Source: Symsagittifera roscoffensis | Taxonomy: Eukaryota > Xenacoelomorpha > Acoela > Convolutidae | NCBI RefSeq assembly: GCF_963678635.1 | Contig: NC_087065.1 | Span: forward strand, 61,096,754 to 61,160,753 | Reading direction: 5' to 3' | Length of the DNA stretch: 64,000 nucleotides | Program-made: the position numbers and the translations under genes | Part shown: positions 1-11,450 of the stretch, piece by piece | How the letters are laid out: each line of letters begins with the position of its first letter | Numbering within the stretch: the stretch's first letter is position 1 | The notes under the pieces: model-generated | What the model was told of the DNA's origin: nothing | Database searches by the model: none | The model's input: the letters and a program-made list of their open reading frames with translations, nothing else

Positions 1-354
1 TAAAATCGGGTGGATAAAACCAACTTACGTCATATCAAAAAGTCCAAATGGTTTTTTTTTCAGTATTCAGAAAAAAGATTGTTGCTTTTCACTTTGAACA
101 ACTTTAGTTAACTTTTTACTTAATAGAGCATATTGGGGCAGTACACATTTGCAAAATAATTGGCACGTAAATGAAATTTACAAATAATTTACAGCAAAAC
201 TTATGCAACACATTGAAGGGCCGTCAAAAAAGTAGGACGCACGCCAATACGAGATGTTTTTTTAAATTAAACTAGCGTTTAACGCACCTTCGGTGCATGG
301 AAATTTTTCGACAGCTCATGAAAAACCGCATATATTGGAAACAACATCTGCAAA
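1..354. other. AT-rich sequence, no feature seen
   Basis: Unique-looking AT-rich DNA with homopolymer A/T runs. I see no coding potential, RNA gene or repeat unit here. Confidence 0.5.
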
Positions 355-1870
355 CATTTAGTGTACTCTGACTGCACCCAATTACAGGGTTGGTAATTTC
401 GAACCTTTAATTTTTTTAATTCCCATTTTAAAAGCGTCATCTCGAAAACTTAATGGGCCTCTGGAGAAATTTGGAGGTCAGATTTGCAACCACTGAGATT
501 CCCTGAGAGCACCCTACTATAGGGTTAAGAATCCAAAATTTTCTGAATTTTTTTAAACCTTAAATTCCCGAAAAAAAAATTGAAAAAAAAAACGTCTTAT
601 CTCTAAAAGTACTTGAGCATTCATATTAAGAGGTAAGATTTGAGACGCCTGGGTGTACGCTGACAATAAGGTTGCATCTTCATCAAGTTAGTAGTTTCAA
701 ATTTTTTGAATTTCTTTGTAGATAAGTTCTTCGAGAAATTTTGAAAAAATCAAAAAACTTCACATGTCGGAAATTAAAGCATTTGAGCAGTCGCATTTAG
801 CAGTCGCATGTGGCAAGATTTGCAACTCTTTAGAGTACCCTGACAACACCGAACTATAGCGTTGGAAATTTCAAATTTTGGAAAATAATTAATTTAAACT
901 TTCTGAAGTTTTCTGAAAATTTTTTGAAAAAATCACATAAAACGTCATATCTCGCAAACTACAAAGAATTGGGTAGTCATACTTGGAGGCAAGATTCGCA
1001 ATCTTTGAGAGTACTCTGACAGGACCAAACTATAGGGTTGGGAATTTCAGATTTTACGAAAAAAATTTAATTTAAGTTTTCTGAAAATTTTTGAAAAAAT
1101 CACAAAAAACATCATATCTCAAAAACTACAACGAATTGAGCAGTCATTTTTGGAGACAAGATTCGCAATCTTTGAGAGTATTCTGACAGGATCCAACTAC
1201 AGGGTTGCGAATTTTAGATTTTACGAAAAAAAATTAATTCATGTTTTCTGAAACTTTTTGAAAAAACACAAAAAAACATCATATCTCGAAAACTGCAACG
1301 AATTGAGCAGTCATATTTGGAGGCAAGATTCGCAATCTTTGAGAGTACTCTGACAGGACCAAACTATAGGGTTGGGAATTTCAGATTTTACGAAAAAAAT
1401 TTAATTTAATATTTCTGAAAATTTTTGAAAAAATCACAAAAACATCATATGAGAAAAAACATCATATCTCGAAAGTCTCAAAAACTGCAAGGAATTGAGC
1501 AGTCATATTTGGAGACAAGATTTGCAATCTTTGCGAGTACTCTGACAGGATTCAACTACAGGGTTGCGAATTTCAGATATTGCGAAAAAAAATTAATACA
1601 AGTTTTCTGAAAATTTTTTGAAAAAAATCACAAAAAACGTCAGATCTCGAAAACTACAAGGATTTGAACAATCATATTTGGAGGCAAGATTTATAGCTCC
1701 TTAGAGTAACCTGACAGCACCCAACTACAGAGTTGGGAACTTCAAGTTTTGTAAATATTTTTGTTATGTGAAATTTCTGAAATTTTTGAAAAAATCTCAA
1801 AAATCGTCTTATCTCGTTAACTAAAATGATTCGGGCATTAAAAATTGGAGGCCAAATTTGCAACTCCTAA
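355..1870. repeat. Degenerate satellite array, unit about 165-180 bp, roughly nine copies
   Basis: A core reading CTGAC(A/T)G(G/C)A(C/T)CCAACTA followed by AGGGTTGG recurs near 368, 661, 839, 1016, 1183, 1349, 1542 and 1711, with a diverged unit near 501. Spacing is about 166-178 bp in the better-preserved part. Each unit also carries CATATCTCGAAAACT and GGAGGCAAGATT(C/T)GCAA. The 193-bp step between 1349 and 1542 is explained by a short local duplication (AAAAACATCATAT repeated near 1438-1470). Units between 839 and 1542 resemble each other most, while the edges are more diverged. Short open frames inside the array are chance. Confidence 0.85.
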
Positions 1871-4779
1871 TTCGATATTGGGCTGCTTAATTTTAACTCG
1901 ATAAAATAACCACTAAAAATAAATTGCAAAATCGAAAAAAAAAATTCTTAACCATTGCAATATACGATATAGCTTAAACATGCAAAAATAATACGTTGAA
2001 AAAGCTTAAACATGGCGAGATAGTGAAGCCCGCATTTAAATATATAATAGATTCAAGTTTTTATCTTGCTTCCAAATCATAGTTTGAGCCATTGATGATT
2101 TTCGACTTAGATTCACGGGACATTGATGTGATAAGTTTTTGATTTCAAAGAGCAAATTGTCGTGCTGCCTGCGTTTATTAAAAACATAGAATTAAGTTTT
2201 GACACAGGTTTGATGAAATTGTTTAGAAAGATCTTTTTTGAAACTGTGATCAAATACCGAGAAGTTTTTATTTGAAAGCGTAAGACCACCAATAAATCAT
2301 AAATAGTTTTTTTTGTGTTTTGGTTCTGGAAACATCCTCAAAAACAATACATGAACTTAAAATGGTTAACAGGGAATTGATTATCTGTACTTGTTCTCTG
2401 TGCCGCGAAAAAACGACAGACAAAAAATTGAAAGGTTTAATTGGTTCATCGTCAAAAATTGGTCGTCTCTGTTTTGACGACACAGATAATAAAAGGTCTT
2501 GGATGCTTATACTAAAAACTTGAACAAAAAATAGATACACCATCACTGCTATTGAGAGCATTGTGCACGGTATAGACAAATTCTTTCTCAATAATATCAC
2601 CTGGAACAGTTCTTTTGTACGCTTTTTTCGATTCGATCATCAGCGCAAAATTTCTTGTAGAAATGAAACCAATTTTAGACGCTAGACCAGGCATAATTTT
2701 CGGTTTCTTTCTGTCGTTTTCCTGCAAATTGAGATTAAGTGCATCTAAATAGCTTTTCTAATAACCAATTTTAGCCCTTAATTTCAAACTCCTCAGGTTA
2801 TTTTTGAAGATGTTTTCAGAGCAAGAACACTTCTGAAACTAGTTATGATTTACTGGCTATTTTGCATATTCAAGATTTCTCATTAATTGATAGGGTAAGA
2901 CCTTCTCATTTAATTTCATCTAAATTGCGTCAAAATTTCAATCTTATATTTTTAATAATTTCAGAGAGCACGACAAAAACGAGAAAAAAATCTGTTTATT
3001 TGCTCTTTGAAAAGAGAGAATTGCAATTTTTATGTTCCGTTACTGTATCTAAAAGAAACTAAGTTTTAAAACTAGCCTCAAATAGTATGTCAAAACATCA
3101 AAAATGTTTAATTGTCAACTCTGAAAGATCAACAAGCTCAACATAAAACGTCTTTTTTGTTTAAGAGAAATTTTTGTTTTTTGAATTTACTATGAAAAAA
3201 GTTTTACTACATAAACCAGCGGTCAAAAGTGTAAATGTTCTGCCATTTGAAGACAATTTTCTTCTAGGATTATTTACAAAGGTAATTCTTGCTAAAAATG
3301 TCTGAAAAAAAAGCGGCAAGACTTTATCGCAAATCATGAAAAAACGATGTGAAATTTTTCTTGCGATATCAAATTGCTGAACTATTTTAGACAAACTGTG
3401 TAATGATTTCTTAACCTTATGCTCAAAGTTCCTTCTCATGTTAAGTTTTTTCTATAGATAATTAAGTTGAAGTGCTCAAGTTTCGAAACTTGCTGACTAA
3501 AAATTTTTGATAGGATCTGCTCAAGTCAAAAGTTTAAAAAATGTTTTGCAAGAAAATTCCAATCGATCACAGCTCGAGTTATAATCTTCTTGTTGAATTG
3601 TACCCATAAACTGCTTAACACCATGAACTTAAGCCCTTTATACCTTCTAGGAGAACGTTTCATACCAAGAGATCTTCTGCAACGAGTTGTTACTAAATGG
3701 CCAAACACCGCCTTGTAATATTTTGATCCACACACACCCTTCATTAATTTCATCAATAATGTGTTTTTAGCCTTAGCTTCTGCTAAAGACCCTTCAACTT
3801 ATGCCCACATTTTTAATCACAGACAAAAACGTCAAAACTCCGGGCGAAGCCTTTCTGACTGTTTTTTTTTCAGGTATCTCAAGTATTTTTTAAAAATTAC
3901 AAGTATTTTTTAAATAGTTTTTGAATTATAAAAAAAATAACATAAGCTTTCCATATCTTCCTCCCCCTCCCAATGTAAATTAAAAAGTGATTAATTTTGC
4001 GTCTGCTAGCTGACTTTTTTAATCACATATCGTGCCTCAATTAATTATTGAATAAAGCAAGGCGTTAGAAGCTAGAAACTAAGCGCTTCTCAATTATCCC
4101 AAAAAGCAAGTCTTAAACCATTATAACTTCACGGAAAAAACTCACAGAAGTCAGCTTTTTAACTTGAAATCAGAGAAGCGATATGTTTCTGAAGGTACAA
4201 TGAAACTCCATCATCATAACTGGTTAAGGAAAAGTCCAAAATGGATTCAACAAAGAACCACCCCAAGAAAAAATACTCAGTCAAACTTTTGAAAGTCCGA
4301 TTATTAAGGTGAAGAAAAAATTTGCTCACTTTAAGCAGAAAAATTAATTTATTTGCTAGCTTTAAATTTTTTGGCAGATGGTAGCGTGTATGATTTTCAG
4401 TCATGCTTTTTCATACTGTGCTATCCAGTTATTGAGTCTGCGGAAAATTCAAATAGAGCGAAATTCTATAATTCTTCATGATAGTTCTAATCAAATGCTA
4501 GCACTTTCATTGTACAAAATTTATTGTTAATCAAACAAAATTTGAAAGTGGCTTTTTCGATTGAGTTTTTGTATTATTTCAAATCTCACAACTCATCGCA
4601 TATTTTTTGGTTGAAGCAAAAAGGTCTGCAATTATTTTTTATCGATATTCCCAGAAGAATATCTCAGCCATATTCACAAAATTTAAATCTTTGCAAAATT
4701 GTTAATCTGCTAAGTTAATTTTTTCACGTTATCTTCGGATGAAATAATTTTTGAAGATCAAAGTTTGAAATGTTTTCAA
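1871..4779. other. Intergenic AT-rich DNA, no supported gene
   Basis: Only short overlapping open frames on both strands (longest about 110 codons at 2268-2600, minus), with no recognisable domain and no splice-consistent neighbours. I see no repeat shared with the rest of the window. Confidence 0.45.
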
Positions 4780-5008
4780 TTAAGTAATCAGACCTTGAAG
4801 AGCTTGTTCTTTTTCGGCTTTTTGTTCCAATTTTCGATAAAAGTGACGAACATATCTGCCTGCGGTGTTTGATTTTACAGATTTTACTGGTTTTACAGCT
4901 GGATGTTGGCAGTGTATGGGTATCAATCCGGAACTTTTTGAATTGCCAAGCGAGTATGCTTGTACTGGGCTAAAATTCGGAGGGCATAATTGCTCGAATA
5001 AAAGATTC
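4780..5008 (-). CDS. Possible terminal exon, unknown protein (weak)
   Basis: This is an island of higher GC inside very AT-rich DNA. On the minus strand an open frame begins after a plausible acceptor (TTTTGAAATTAG before GAATCTTTT) and runs about 76 codons to TAA. Its tail is lysine/glutamate/glutamine-rich (RKLEQKAEKEQALQGLIT), as cytoplasmic C-termini often are. No domain is recognised and no partner exon was found upstream on this strand. The plus strand is also open across the same interval and would encode a cysteine-bearing segment, so the strand is uncertain. It could equally be non-coding. Confidence 0.2.
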
Positions 5009-5093
5009 CTAATTTCAAAACGCAAATACTATGTGCGTGATAGTTTATCCGCACTCATGATAGTTTTAAATGGATATGAGACCAACTTGAAAA

Positions 5094-5487
5094 ACACTGC
5101 TCGTATCAGGACGAAGCCCTGAATGATCCGACTGCCTTTTAAGGTTTATGGAGCAGTAATAACATGAAAAAATTAAATGTAAAAAAAAAATTGAAATTTT
5201 TTTTCTATAATTTGAAACTTTTTATGAAAATCATCCCCCCACACGCTATACAAAGTACAAAAAAAAACAGATTCCGCTTTTTGTAACAAATCAATTATGG
5301 CAAATAAGCTTCATTCAACCAATTTGGAACAATTTCTACAATGGAACAATTTGGATAACAATAGCTTTTGAATTATGTAAAAAAGTCCGTCAAAAATGGC
5401 TGGTTAACAAGTCGAATTTTGTCTGAAGAAAAAAAATACCACCCGAACACAAATATTCCGTTACTTTCATTACAAAAGTCGGAACAA
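5094..5487 (-). mobile_element. Helentron-like (HINE) element, copy A, internally deleted
   Basis: On the minus strand it starts at the TTGTTCCGACT-type end (plus strand: AGTCGGAACAA at 5477-5487). It ends at the hairpin terminus (plus strand: ACTGCTCGTATCAGGACGAAGCCCTGAAT). Both the terminal-proximal GTTCCGACT box and the internal AGTCGGATC box are present, the latter with one change. The copy lacks about 120 bp of the core, including the GCGCGATATATTTCGCGC palindrome seen in longer copies. It has no coding capacity. Confidence 0.75.
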
Positions 5488-5489
5488 TT

Positions 5490-6740
5490 AGTGACATTAA
5501 TTCTACTCTTCCATTTAATTTTGGTTGTACATTTTTATTGCTGATCAAAAAAAAAATTTTGAACAAAATCTTATCAAGACCAGTTAAGAGGCCTTTGTAT
5601 TTCTGAAGTCATCGTTTCTATACTTTGTTCGGTTGACAAACCACCTTATTTACAAACCGCCGGATTTTGAAGCCGTCATTACATCCAAATTATAAAAAAT
5701 CAACACAATAACGTAACAATGGCCGCTCCAAAGTGACAATTTGTTGCTATATTAATTTTTGGAATAGCAACCTTAATTTCCGTTTGTTGGTCTACCACCT
5801 ATTTTCCATTATTCAATTCTACGCTCTGCCTTAAGCGGGGCTGAAAAAGTTTTTTCTTTAACGTTCACGCCCAAATTAATTTTTCGCATTTTTATTTCCA
5901 ATAAGCTAATCAAATATTTCAGCTATTTTGAACAAAGACGAAGAAAAGGCGCACAGGCGTTTACGTGTTCTATAACAAAATGCATTTTTTTCTTTTAACA
6001 CCCTTTCTGTACCTTTGATATTAGAAACCAGGTAAAATTAGGTATTATAGAACTGTTATCCTTTGCCAATTAACAACATCTTCTCTAAAATATGAGAAGC
6101 CATGCTATTAGCTATCTTTTTATATTATTTTTGGCAGAAAAGGTATGGTGATCACATTCGATGGACTGATAAATTGTCTGAATATCATTTACTCCAAAAA
6201 AAAACTAATTTTCAAGATCGTTATGACTCAATTCAGCGATGTCATGTACTTTCACGACCTTAACTAATCTAAAAATAGTGAGCTGAAAACGAGGTCAAAA
6301 TACACTAGCCATCATTTTCTACTTGGTTGCAAATCAGGTCCAAATTCTCTTGACAGATCTATTGGCGTGGAGGCGAATCGAAATCTGAGCTATCTAAAAG
6401 ATGATAATTAAATTCGACTCCTAAGCAACCATAAAAAATAAAAAGGTAGATTTTTTCTTCACTAATTGGACAAACACAACCCATTGAAAAATCAGCGGAG
6501 GCATTTCTAGCTGCAATAGACAAGGAACCAAAATTTAGGACTACCTTTCAGCTTTAAAATCATTTTTTTTTATTTTTTCCAGAACTATACGCTCACACTG
6601 AATCTGAAAAACTAGTTTCTTAAAGTAATATTTTGGACCCGTTAGAGTTTGCTTCAATTCAAATTGGAATGATTTTGAGCTCGATTTTATTCGCCGCTAA
6701 CGAACAAACTATCTTGAGCAGCAAAAAAGAGCTCCACTTA
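5490..6740. other. AT-rich DNA between two copies of the same element
   Basis: No open frame of note, no recognised repeat and no RNA gene seen. Confidence 0.45.
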
Positions 6741-6744
6741 ACAA

Positions 6745-7263
6745 AACAAGACTGCTCGTATCAGGGCGAAGCCCTGAATGTTCCGACTGCCTTTTAAGGT
6801 TTTATGGAGCAGTAATAACATCAAAAAACTAACTGTAATAAAAATAAAATGAAATTTTTTTTTTTTAAATTCGAAATTTTTTATGAAAATCATCCCCCCC
6901 ATATCAAGTACAAAAGGATAGATTTCGCTCCTTTTAACAAATCAATTATGGCAAATAAGCTTCTTTCAACCAATTTGGAACAGTTTTAACACGGATTAAC
7001 TCTCCGCTTACGCGTTGATAGCGCGAAATATATCGCGCGTTAATTGTCCCAAACTAGCCAAAATGTCAATCTTTAAACCCTCATAACTTTACGAAAAACG
7101 ATCACAGGTTTCAAATTCAAGCTCAGGACAAAAATAGCTTTTGAATGATATAAAAAAATTCCGTCAAAAATGGGTAGTTAAAAAGTCGAACTTTGTCTGA
7201 AGAAAAAAAAAACCCACCCCGAGCACAAATATTCCGTTACTTTCGTATCGAAAGTCGGAACAA
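6745..7263 (-). mobile_element. Helentron-like (HINE) element, copy B, near full length
   Basis: About 519 bp and one of the best-preserved copies. In element orientation (minus strand) it opens with TTGTTCCGACTTTCGATACGAAAG, which contains a CTTTCG-ATA-CGAAAG hairpin. It passes through a pyrimidine-rich stretch and a GC-rich palindrome around GCGCGATATATTTCGCGC. It reaches an inverted copy of the 9-bp box (AGTCGGAAC), then the hairpin CAGGGC-TTC-GCCCTG, and ends ATACGAGCAGTCTTGTTTT. The asymmetry (one box terminal, one internal, hairpin close to one end only) is the Helentron/HINE layout rather than a MITE layout. No coding sequence. Confidence 0.8.
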
Positions 7264-7350
7264 TAAATCTGGAGCGTTCTGAATTATCCGAAACGTACTA
7301 TGCGCAAACAGATTCTTTGATAGATATTTTGAAAACCGCAGAAACAAAAA

Positions 7351-7794
7351 TTAAACTACGAACTTTAACTGCATAATAAAATCACAATTGCGGAAAATTC
7401 TTATTTTGACCGAGACGTCATTGAGAAATAATCCGCACCAGACAAAATTAGAAAAATACCCTGTGAAAGGGAAATTTGCAAAGGTTGCATCCATCCTTCC
7501 CTCTGAGCTTCTATTTAGTGTGAATTGAAATTTGGCGTGTAAATACACTATTCTATTTGGCTGAAAAATGAAAACTCGAACATAAAACAAGCTAGCGTCT
7601 TCTTCCCAAAATTGCTTCGAAGAGGTTATTAACAAAATTTTATATAAAAGATGGCAAAAAACATGCAAAGCACAAACAAAATTATAAACAAAAATAATTG
7701 AAAGATAGGATTTCATATTTTTAGCGAAGAGGGGAATAATTAGAAAAAAATAGTATTCCGTTTCACTTTTTCCAAAAACAAATTTGGATTTCAA
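7351..7794 (-). other. 147-codon open frame of doubtful coding status
   Basis: This is the longest uninterrupted frame outside mobile elements in the left third. The translation is rich in Phe, Ile, Leu and Lys with one or two hydrophobic stretches, which is what A/T-rich DNA gives by chance. I see no conserved motif, splice context or homology cue, so I do not call it a gene. Confidence 0.15.
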
Positions 7795-7974
7795 GTTTGC
7801 ATTCGTGTTTACTCAATACATGAACTTTCAAAAAGATTGACAGGGACATCACTCAAAAATACCCTGCTTTTGAAAAAATGTATATAATTATTTTGACGAA
7901 ACATAACAAAAAGGTGTTTAGCTTGCTTCCTGGGTCGAGGTTTGCAATTTATGTTCCGAACGAGGCAAGTCTAA

Positions 7975-8170
7975 CGCATGTCAGAGTTCGACCACAAATC
8001 CATAACCGAGAAGGTTCTATAGACGAATCCAAAATAAGAACATTGGTCGAAACATAAAGACGAGCTCAAAGTCGAAACATAAAGTCGAACACAAAGTTGA
8101 AACATAAAATCGAAAACAAAGTCAAAACATAAAGTCGAGTCGGTCAAAATACAAAAAGGAACAAAAATTG
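7975..8170. repeat. Minisatellite of GTCGAAACATAAA type units
   Basis: Units of about 25 bp (GTCGAAACATAAAGTCGAACACAAA and variants) are repeated imperfectly here. The reverse complement (TCGACCTATGTTT(C/T)GACTGTGC) makes up the array at 35.1-35.9 kb, so this is a dispersed minisatellite family present in both orientations. The open frame across it is a by-product of the repeat. Confidence 0.7.
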
Positions 8171-9389
8171 AAATCATAAAACTGAACACCAGGTCAAATT
8201 TTAAAAACCAACACAATTTTACAGTACAATCGAATAGACTATCATTATAACCAGAAAAAAAAATAAAAAAGTTTTTGATAATGGCACACTTTCAAAGTCC
8301 ATTTTAACAGAAATTACTTTTCTGTTAATTTTTTTTTGTATGTTTATTTTCAAAAAAAATTTTTTGTTTTTTTTTCAATGTTTGTTACTCTTCAAGGTAA
8401 TTGAGGCGTAGAGCATACGCAATTAAAAGAAATACAGAGTTTCATTTTTACTTTTCAAATGTCAGAAAACAGAGTGGCTAGTAGCCGCGTGCTGAGCTGC
8501 TCGCCTGCGGATGGACCGCTCCCCAGTTTTTTAAGTACTCATTTGATATAAAAATTACATTATCGAGTCATCTTAAAAAGATTGTGACCTTCTATGAGCA
8601 ATTATTTTTATGTTCAAAGAAAAAAAGACTCAATAAAAGGAATTGCTATAAATAGAAATCAAATAAAACAGTTTATAGTTATTCACAAAAAACTCTATAA
8701 ATATACAGAGGAGGAATTAATAAGGTTTACATTATTCGAATGGACTACAGTTTAAAAAAATTCCACAATTAGGTAACTTGATTAAACTTTCCTTACAAAG
8801 TCAGTCTGTATTTTTGATTTTAATCAGATTCAGCAACACGAAAGCACTATTGGATCTTCCTTTGTTTTTTAAAAAAAATTTTCTGATGGTTTCGACAAAA
8901 TTTTAGCACGTTCAGTAGACTTGTGCTTGGTTTTCAAAAACTTTCACACCCAAAATTGTCTCTTATCTAGTGCACAGTTGGACCCCATAATATAGCAAAC
9001 AGTGAGAGCTCAGAAGTTGAAATTTATCAGAATGCTATTGTCTCCGTCTTAGATCGTAATAAATCTGAATTGTACTTATATCTTTTAAGGTTACAATGAA
9101 AAAAAAATTCAAAAAGGATAAAATTATATTTGTAAAAATATGTCTTAGATGGGTTAAACAACTAATTATGAGTTAAAGAAAAATCGCTTAAGTGGAAAAT
9201 TAAAGTCGTAAGCCATTTCCTCTTATCTCCAGCTCTTCAATATTGCCTACTGAAGTGAGTTGATTTTTTCTCCCGTCTCTCAATTAAAAAAAAGTGCCGT
9301 CAAAATCTGAATGGGATTTTAATCGTTTGAACAACATTTGGTGTCAATCGGTACAAGTTTGAGACACTGAATCTAAAGACCAGACAAAA
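8171..9389. other. AT-rich DNA, nothing recognised
   Basis: Homopolymer-rich sequence with no supported gene, RNA or repeat family. Confidence 0.45.
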
Positions 9390-9899
9390 CTTCATTAAAA
9401 GGTCTATGAAGCAGTAATAACATGAAAAAGTTAAATGTAGGAAAAAGAAAATAAAATGAAAAAAATTTTGTAGAAAAATTTGAGATATTTGGTGAAGATC
9501 ATCCCCCCACACGCCATACAAAGTACAAAGTGCTAAATTTCGCTTCCAGTAACACATTAATTATGGCATATAAGCTTCCTTCAACCAATTTGGAACGATT
9601 CCTAAGTCGGATTAAATCTCCGCTTACGTTTTAATAGCGCCAAATATATCGGCTCCAAATATATGATAGCGCCAAGTATATCCCAAATTGGCCAAGATGG
9701 CAATATTTAAACCCCCATAACTTTAAGAAAAATGATCATATCTTTTCAAATTTAAGCTAAGGACATCAATTCCTTTTGAATGATATAGAAAAAATTCCGT
9801 CAAAAATGGCTAGTTAAAAAGTCGAAGTTTGTCTGAAGAAAAAAAAACCCACCCCGAGCACAATTATTCCGTTACTTTCATTACGAACGTCGGAACAAT
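9390..9899 (-). mobile_element. Helentron-like (HINE) element, copy C, hairpin end missing
   Basis: Homologous to the 6745-7263 copy over the core and the TTGTTCCGAC end (plus strand: CGTCGGAACAATA at 9888-9900). The other terminus with the CAGGGCTTCGCCCTG hairpin is replaced by unrelated sequence: similarity starts at AAAAGGTCTATGAAGCAGTAATAACATG. This is a truncated, non-coding copy. Confidence 0.75.
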
Positions 9900-10299
9900 A
9901 AAGAGATCATTGAATGTCTCAGTTTCTGGTTTTATTTTATCAGTCTTCCAAAATTAAGTTGTCAAAATTAAGTTGTCCAAAATTAAGTTGTCTAATAGCT
10001 CTTCACTTAAAAACATTCTTCACAAATTACCCATTTGGGGCTGCCGGAATTTGTGCCGACTCATCATCTATCAAAAATCAGATAGCTACGCTTCAATTCA
10101 GAAAAACTGAACACTTTTTACCGGCTTGCTCTGCAGATAGTTCATTGTCTTATATATTGATTTGCATGTCTGGATTCCTCTCTGGTTCAATGGAGTGTCT
10201 CTGTCACTAATTGCCTCTGGAGCTACCTAATCAGCCCCAGACTGCTCTTCAAAGAGGCAAAAGATTCATCACTACTCCCACTTTTTAATCATTTCAAGT
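9900..10299. other. Slightly GC-richer segment next to the assembly gap
   Basis: A 98-codon plus-strand frame (9914-10210) is open but shows no recognisable domain. Part of it is a short direct repeat (CCAAAATTAAGTTGTC repeated three times near 9948-9990). The status cannot be decided because the adjacent sequence is missing. Confidence 0.3.
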
Positions 10300-10499
10300 N
10301 NNNNNNNNNNNNNNNNNNNNNNNNNNNNNNNNNNNNNNNNNNNNNNNNNNNNNNNNNNNNNNNNNNNNNNNNNNNNNNNNNNNNNNNNNNNNNNNNNNNN
10401 NNNNNNNNNNNNNNNNNNNNNNNNNNNNNNNNNNNNNNNNNNNNNNNNNNNNNNNNNNNNNNNNNNNNNNNNNNNNNNNNNNNNNNNNNNNNNNNNNNN
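10300..10499. other. Assembly gap of 200 N
   Basis: Exactly 200 undetermined bases. The round number suggests a scaffold join of unknown or estimated length. Confidence 0.99.
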
Positions 10500-11450
10500 T
10501 GCAGTTGAGTATCATCGTTAAGTCCTCCCTAGTTGACAAAATAATGCTTGTCATACAATTTTCTACAAAAAAAAGTTTTTTTTTTACGATTTCGTACAAT
10601 TTCATACAATAAAAAAAGTTTGAAATGGCGTAAAAAGCATTTTTTCATGCGTCGAAAATTTGAAATGAATAATTTTTCCAACATTCTGAACTAAATAACT
10701 TGCTTTTTGACAATATTTATCACAAAAATCGTAACGAAAATTAGCAAACTATTTTTTTGTTTTTGAAATTTGCGCGTTAAGCACTCTTTCCATAGTATGA
10801 AATTGTATGATAAGCTAATTTTGATTAAATGAAAGTGTTTTTGTTACGTAGTTTGATAACAAATGTTTTGGTTTCGTAGTTACGTGTTTTTTTTTTTCAA
10901 AAAAAAACTAAGCAAGGATTTCAATGTCAGAACCCTCAGAGTGTAAGTGGCAGATACCACGGAGAAAAACTGCATTGGCGTTATTTGCTTTATAATTGAA
11001 TGTTTCAAGTTTTCAAATAAAATGATATGCAATAACCTTAAATTGTAAAACTTGGCAAATTTTTTTAAACCTAGACTAATTCAATGGTTGATAAAAATTA
11101 TGTGTTTTTATTACAGATATAGGTTTATTTTAGCATTGAAATCAGTGTTTGTCTTTTCATAAATGTTTGCCCACAATTTTTGGATTTGCTGTGTAAAACA
11201 CTCAGCCTGGAGTACATTTAGATACAAAAGATGAAATTTTGCATGCAGTTTGTTTGTTCTCCACAATAACTTCAAATAAGTTATGCTATGCGAGTTTGCA
11301 GTCAAATACAGAAGAAAAAAAAACTTTTCCTAACTTTTTTCATTTTTTTTCTGTAGAAAAAACGCTTATCATTCAAATTTCATTTGAAAAAAAATGCACG
11401 ATGATCTTTTTTTGTTTCAATTTTTTTGCCAAGGTTGCTTTCAGATAACA
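10500..11450. repeat. Diverged interspersed repeat family R2, copy 1
   Basis: This copy shares scattered diagnostic strings with sequence at 12.9-13.25, 14.3-14.77, 42.5-43.56, 47.04-47.5 and 48.2-48.6 kb. Examples are (A/T)TGAAATTGTATGA(C/T)AAGCATTTTT, CTC(A/T)(A/G)(C/T)CTGGA(C/G)TACRTTTA followed by ACACAAA, and GGCA(G/T)(A/T)TACCAC(G/A)(G/C)AGA(A/T)AAACTG. Copies are old, with many indels. The class is unknown and no coding capacity is visible. Confidence 0.45.

Noticed and set aside
1425-1610. 61-codon plus-strand frame inside the left satellite
   Set aside because: Created by the satellite unit and its local duplication; homologous units have stops.
6745-7263. HINE family as a Tc1 or hAT MITE
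   Set aside because: Only one of the two inverted boxes is terminal. The other lies about 35 bp inside, beyond which a hairpin and a fixed tail are conserved, and no target-site duplication is seen.
7351-7794. 147-codon minus-strand frame as a gene
   Set aside because: Composition is what A/T-rich DNA gives by chance; no motif, no splice context, no GC rise.
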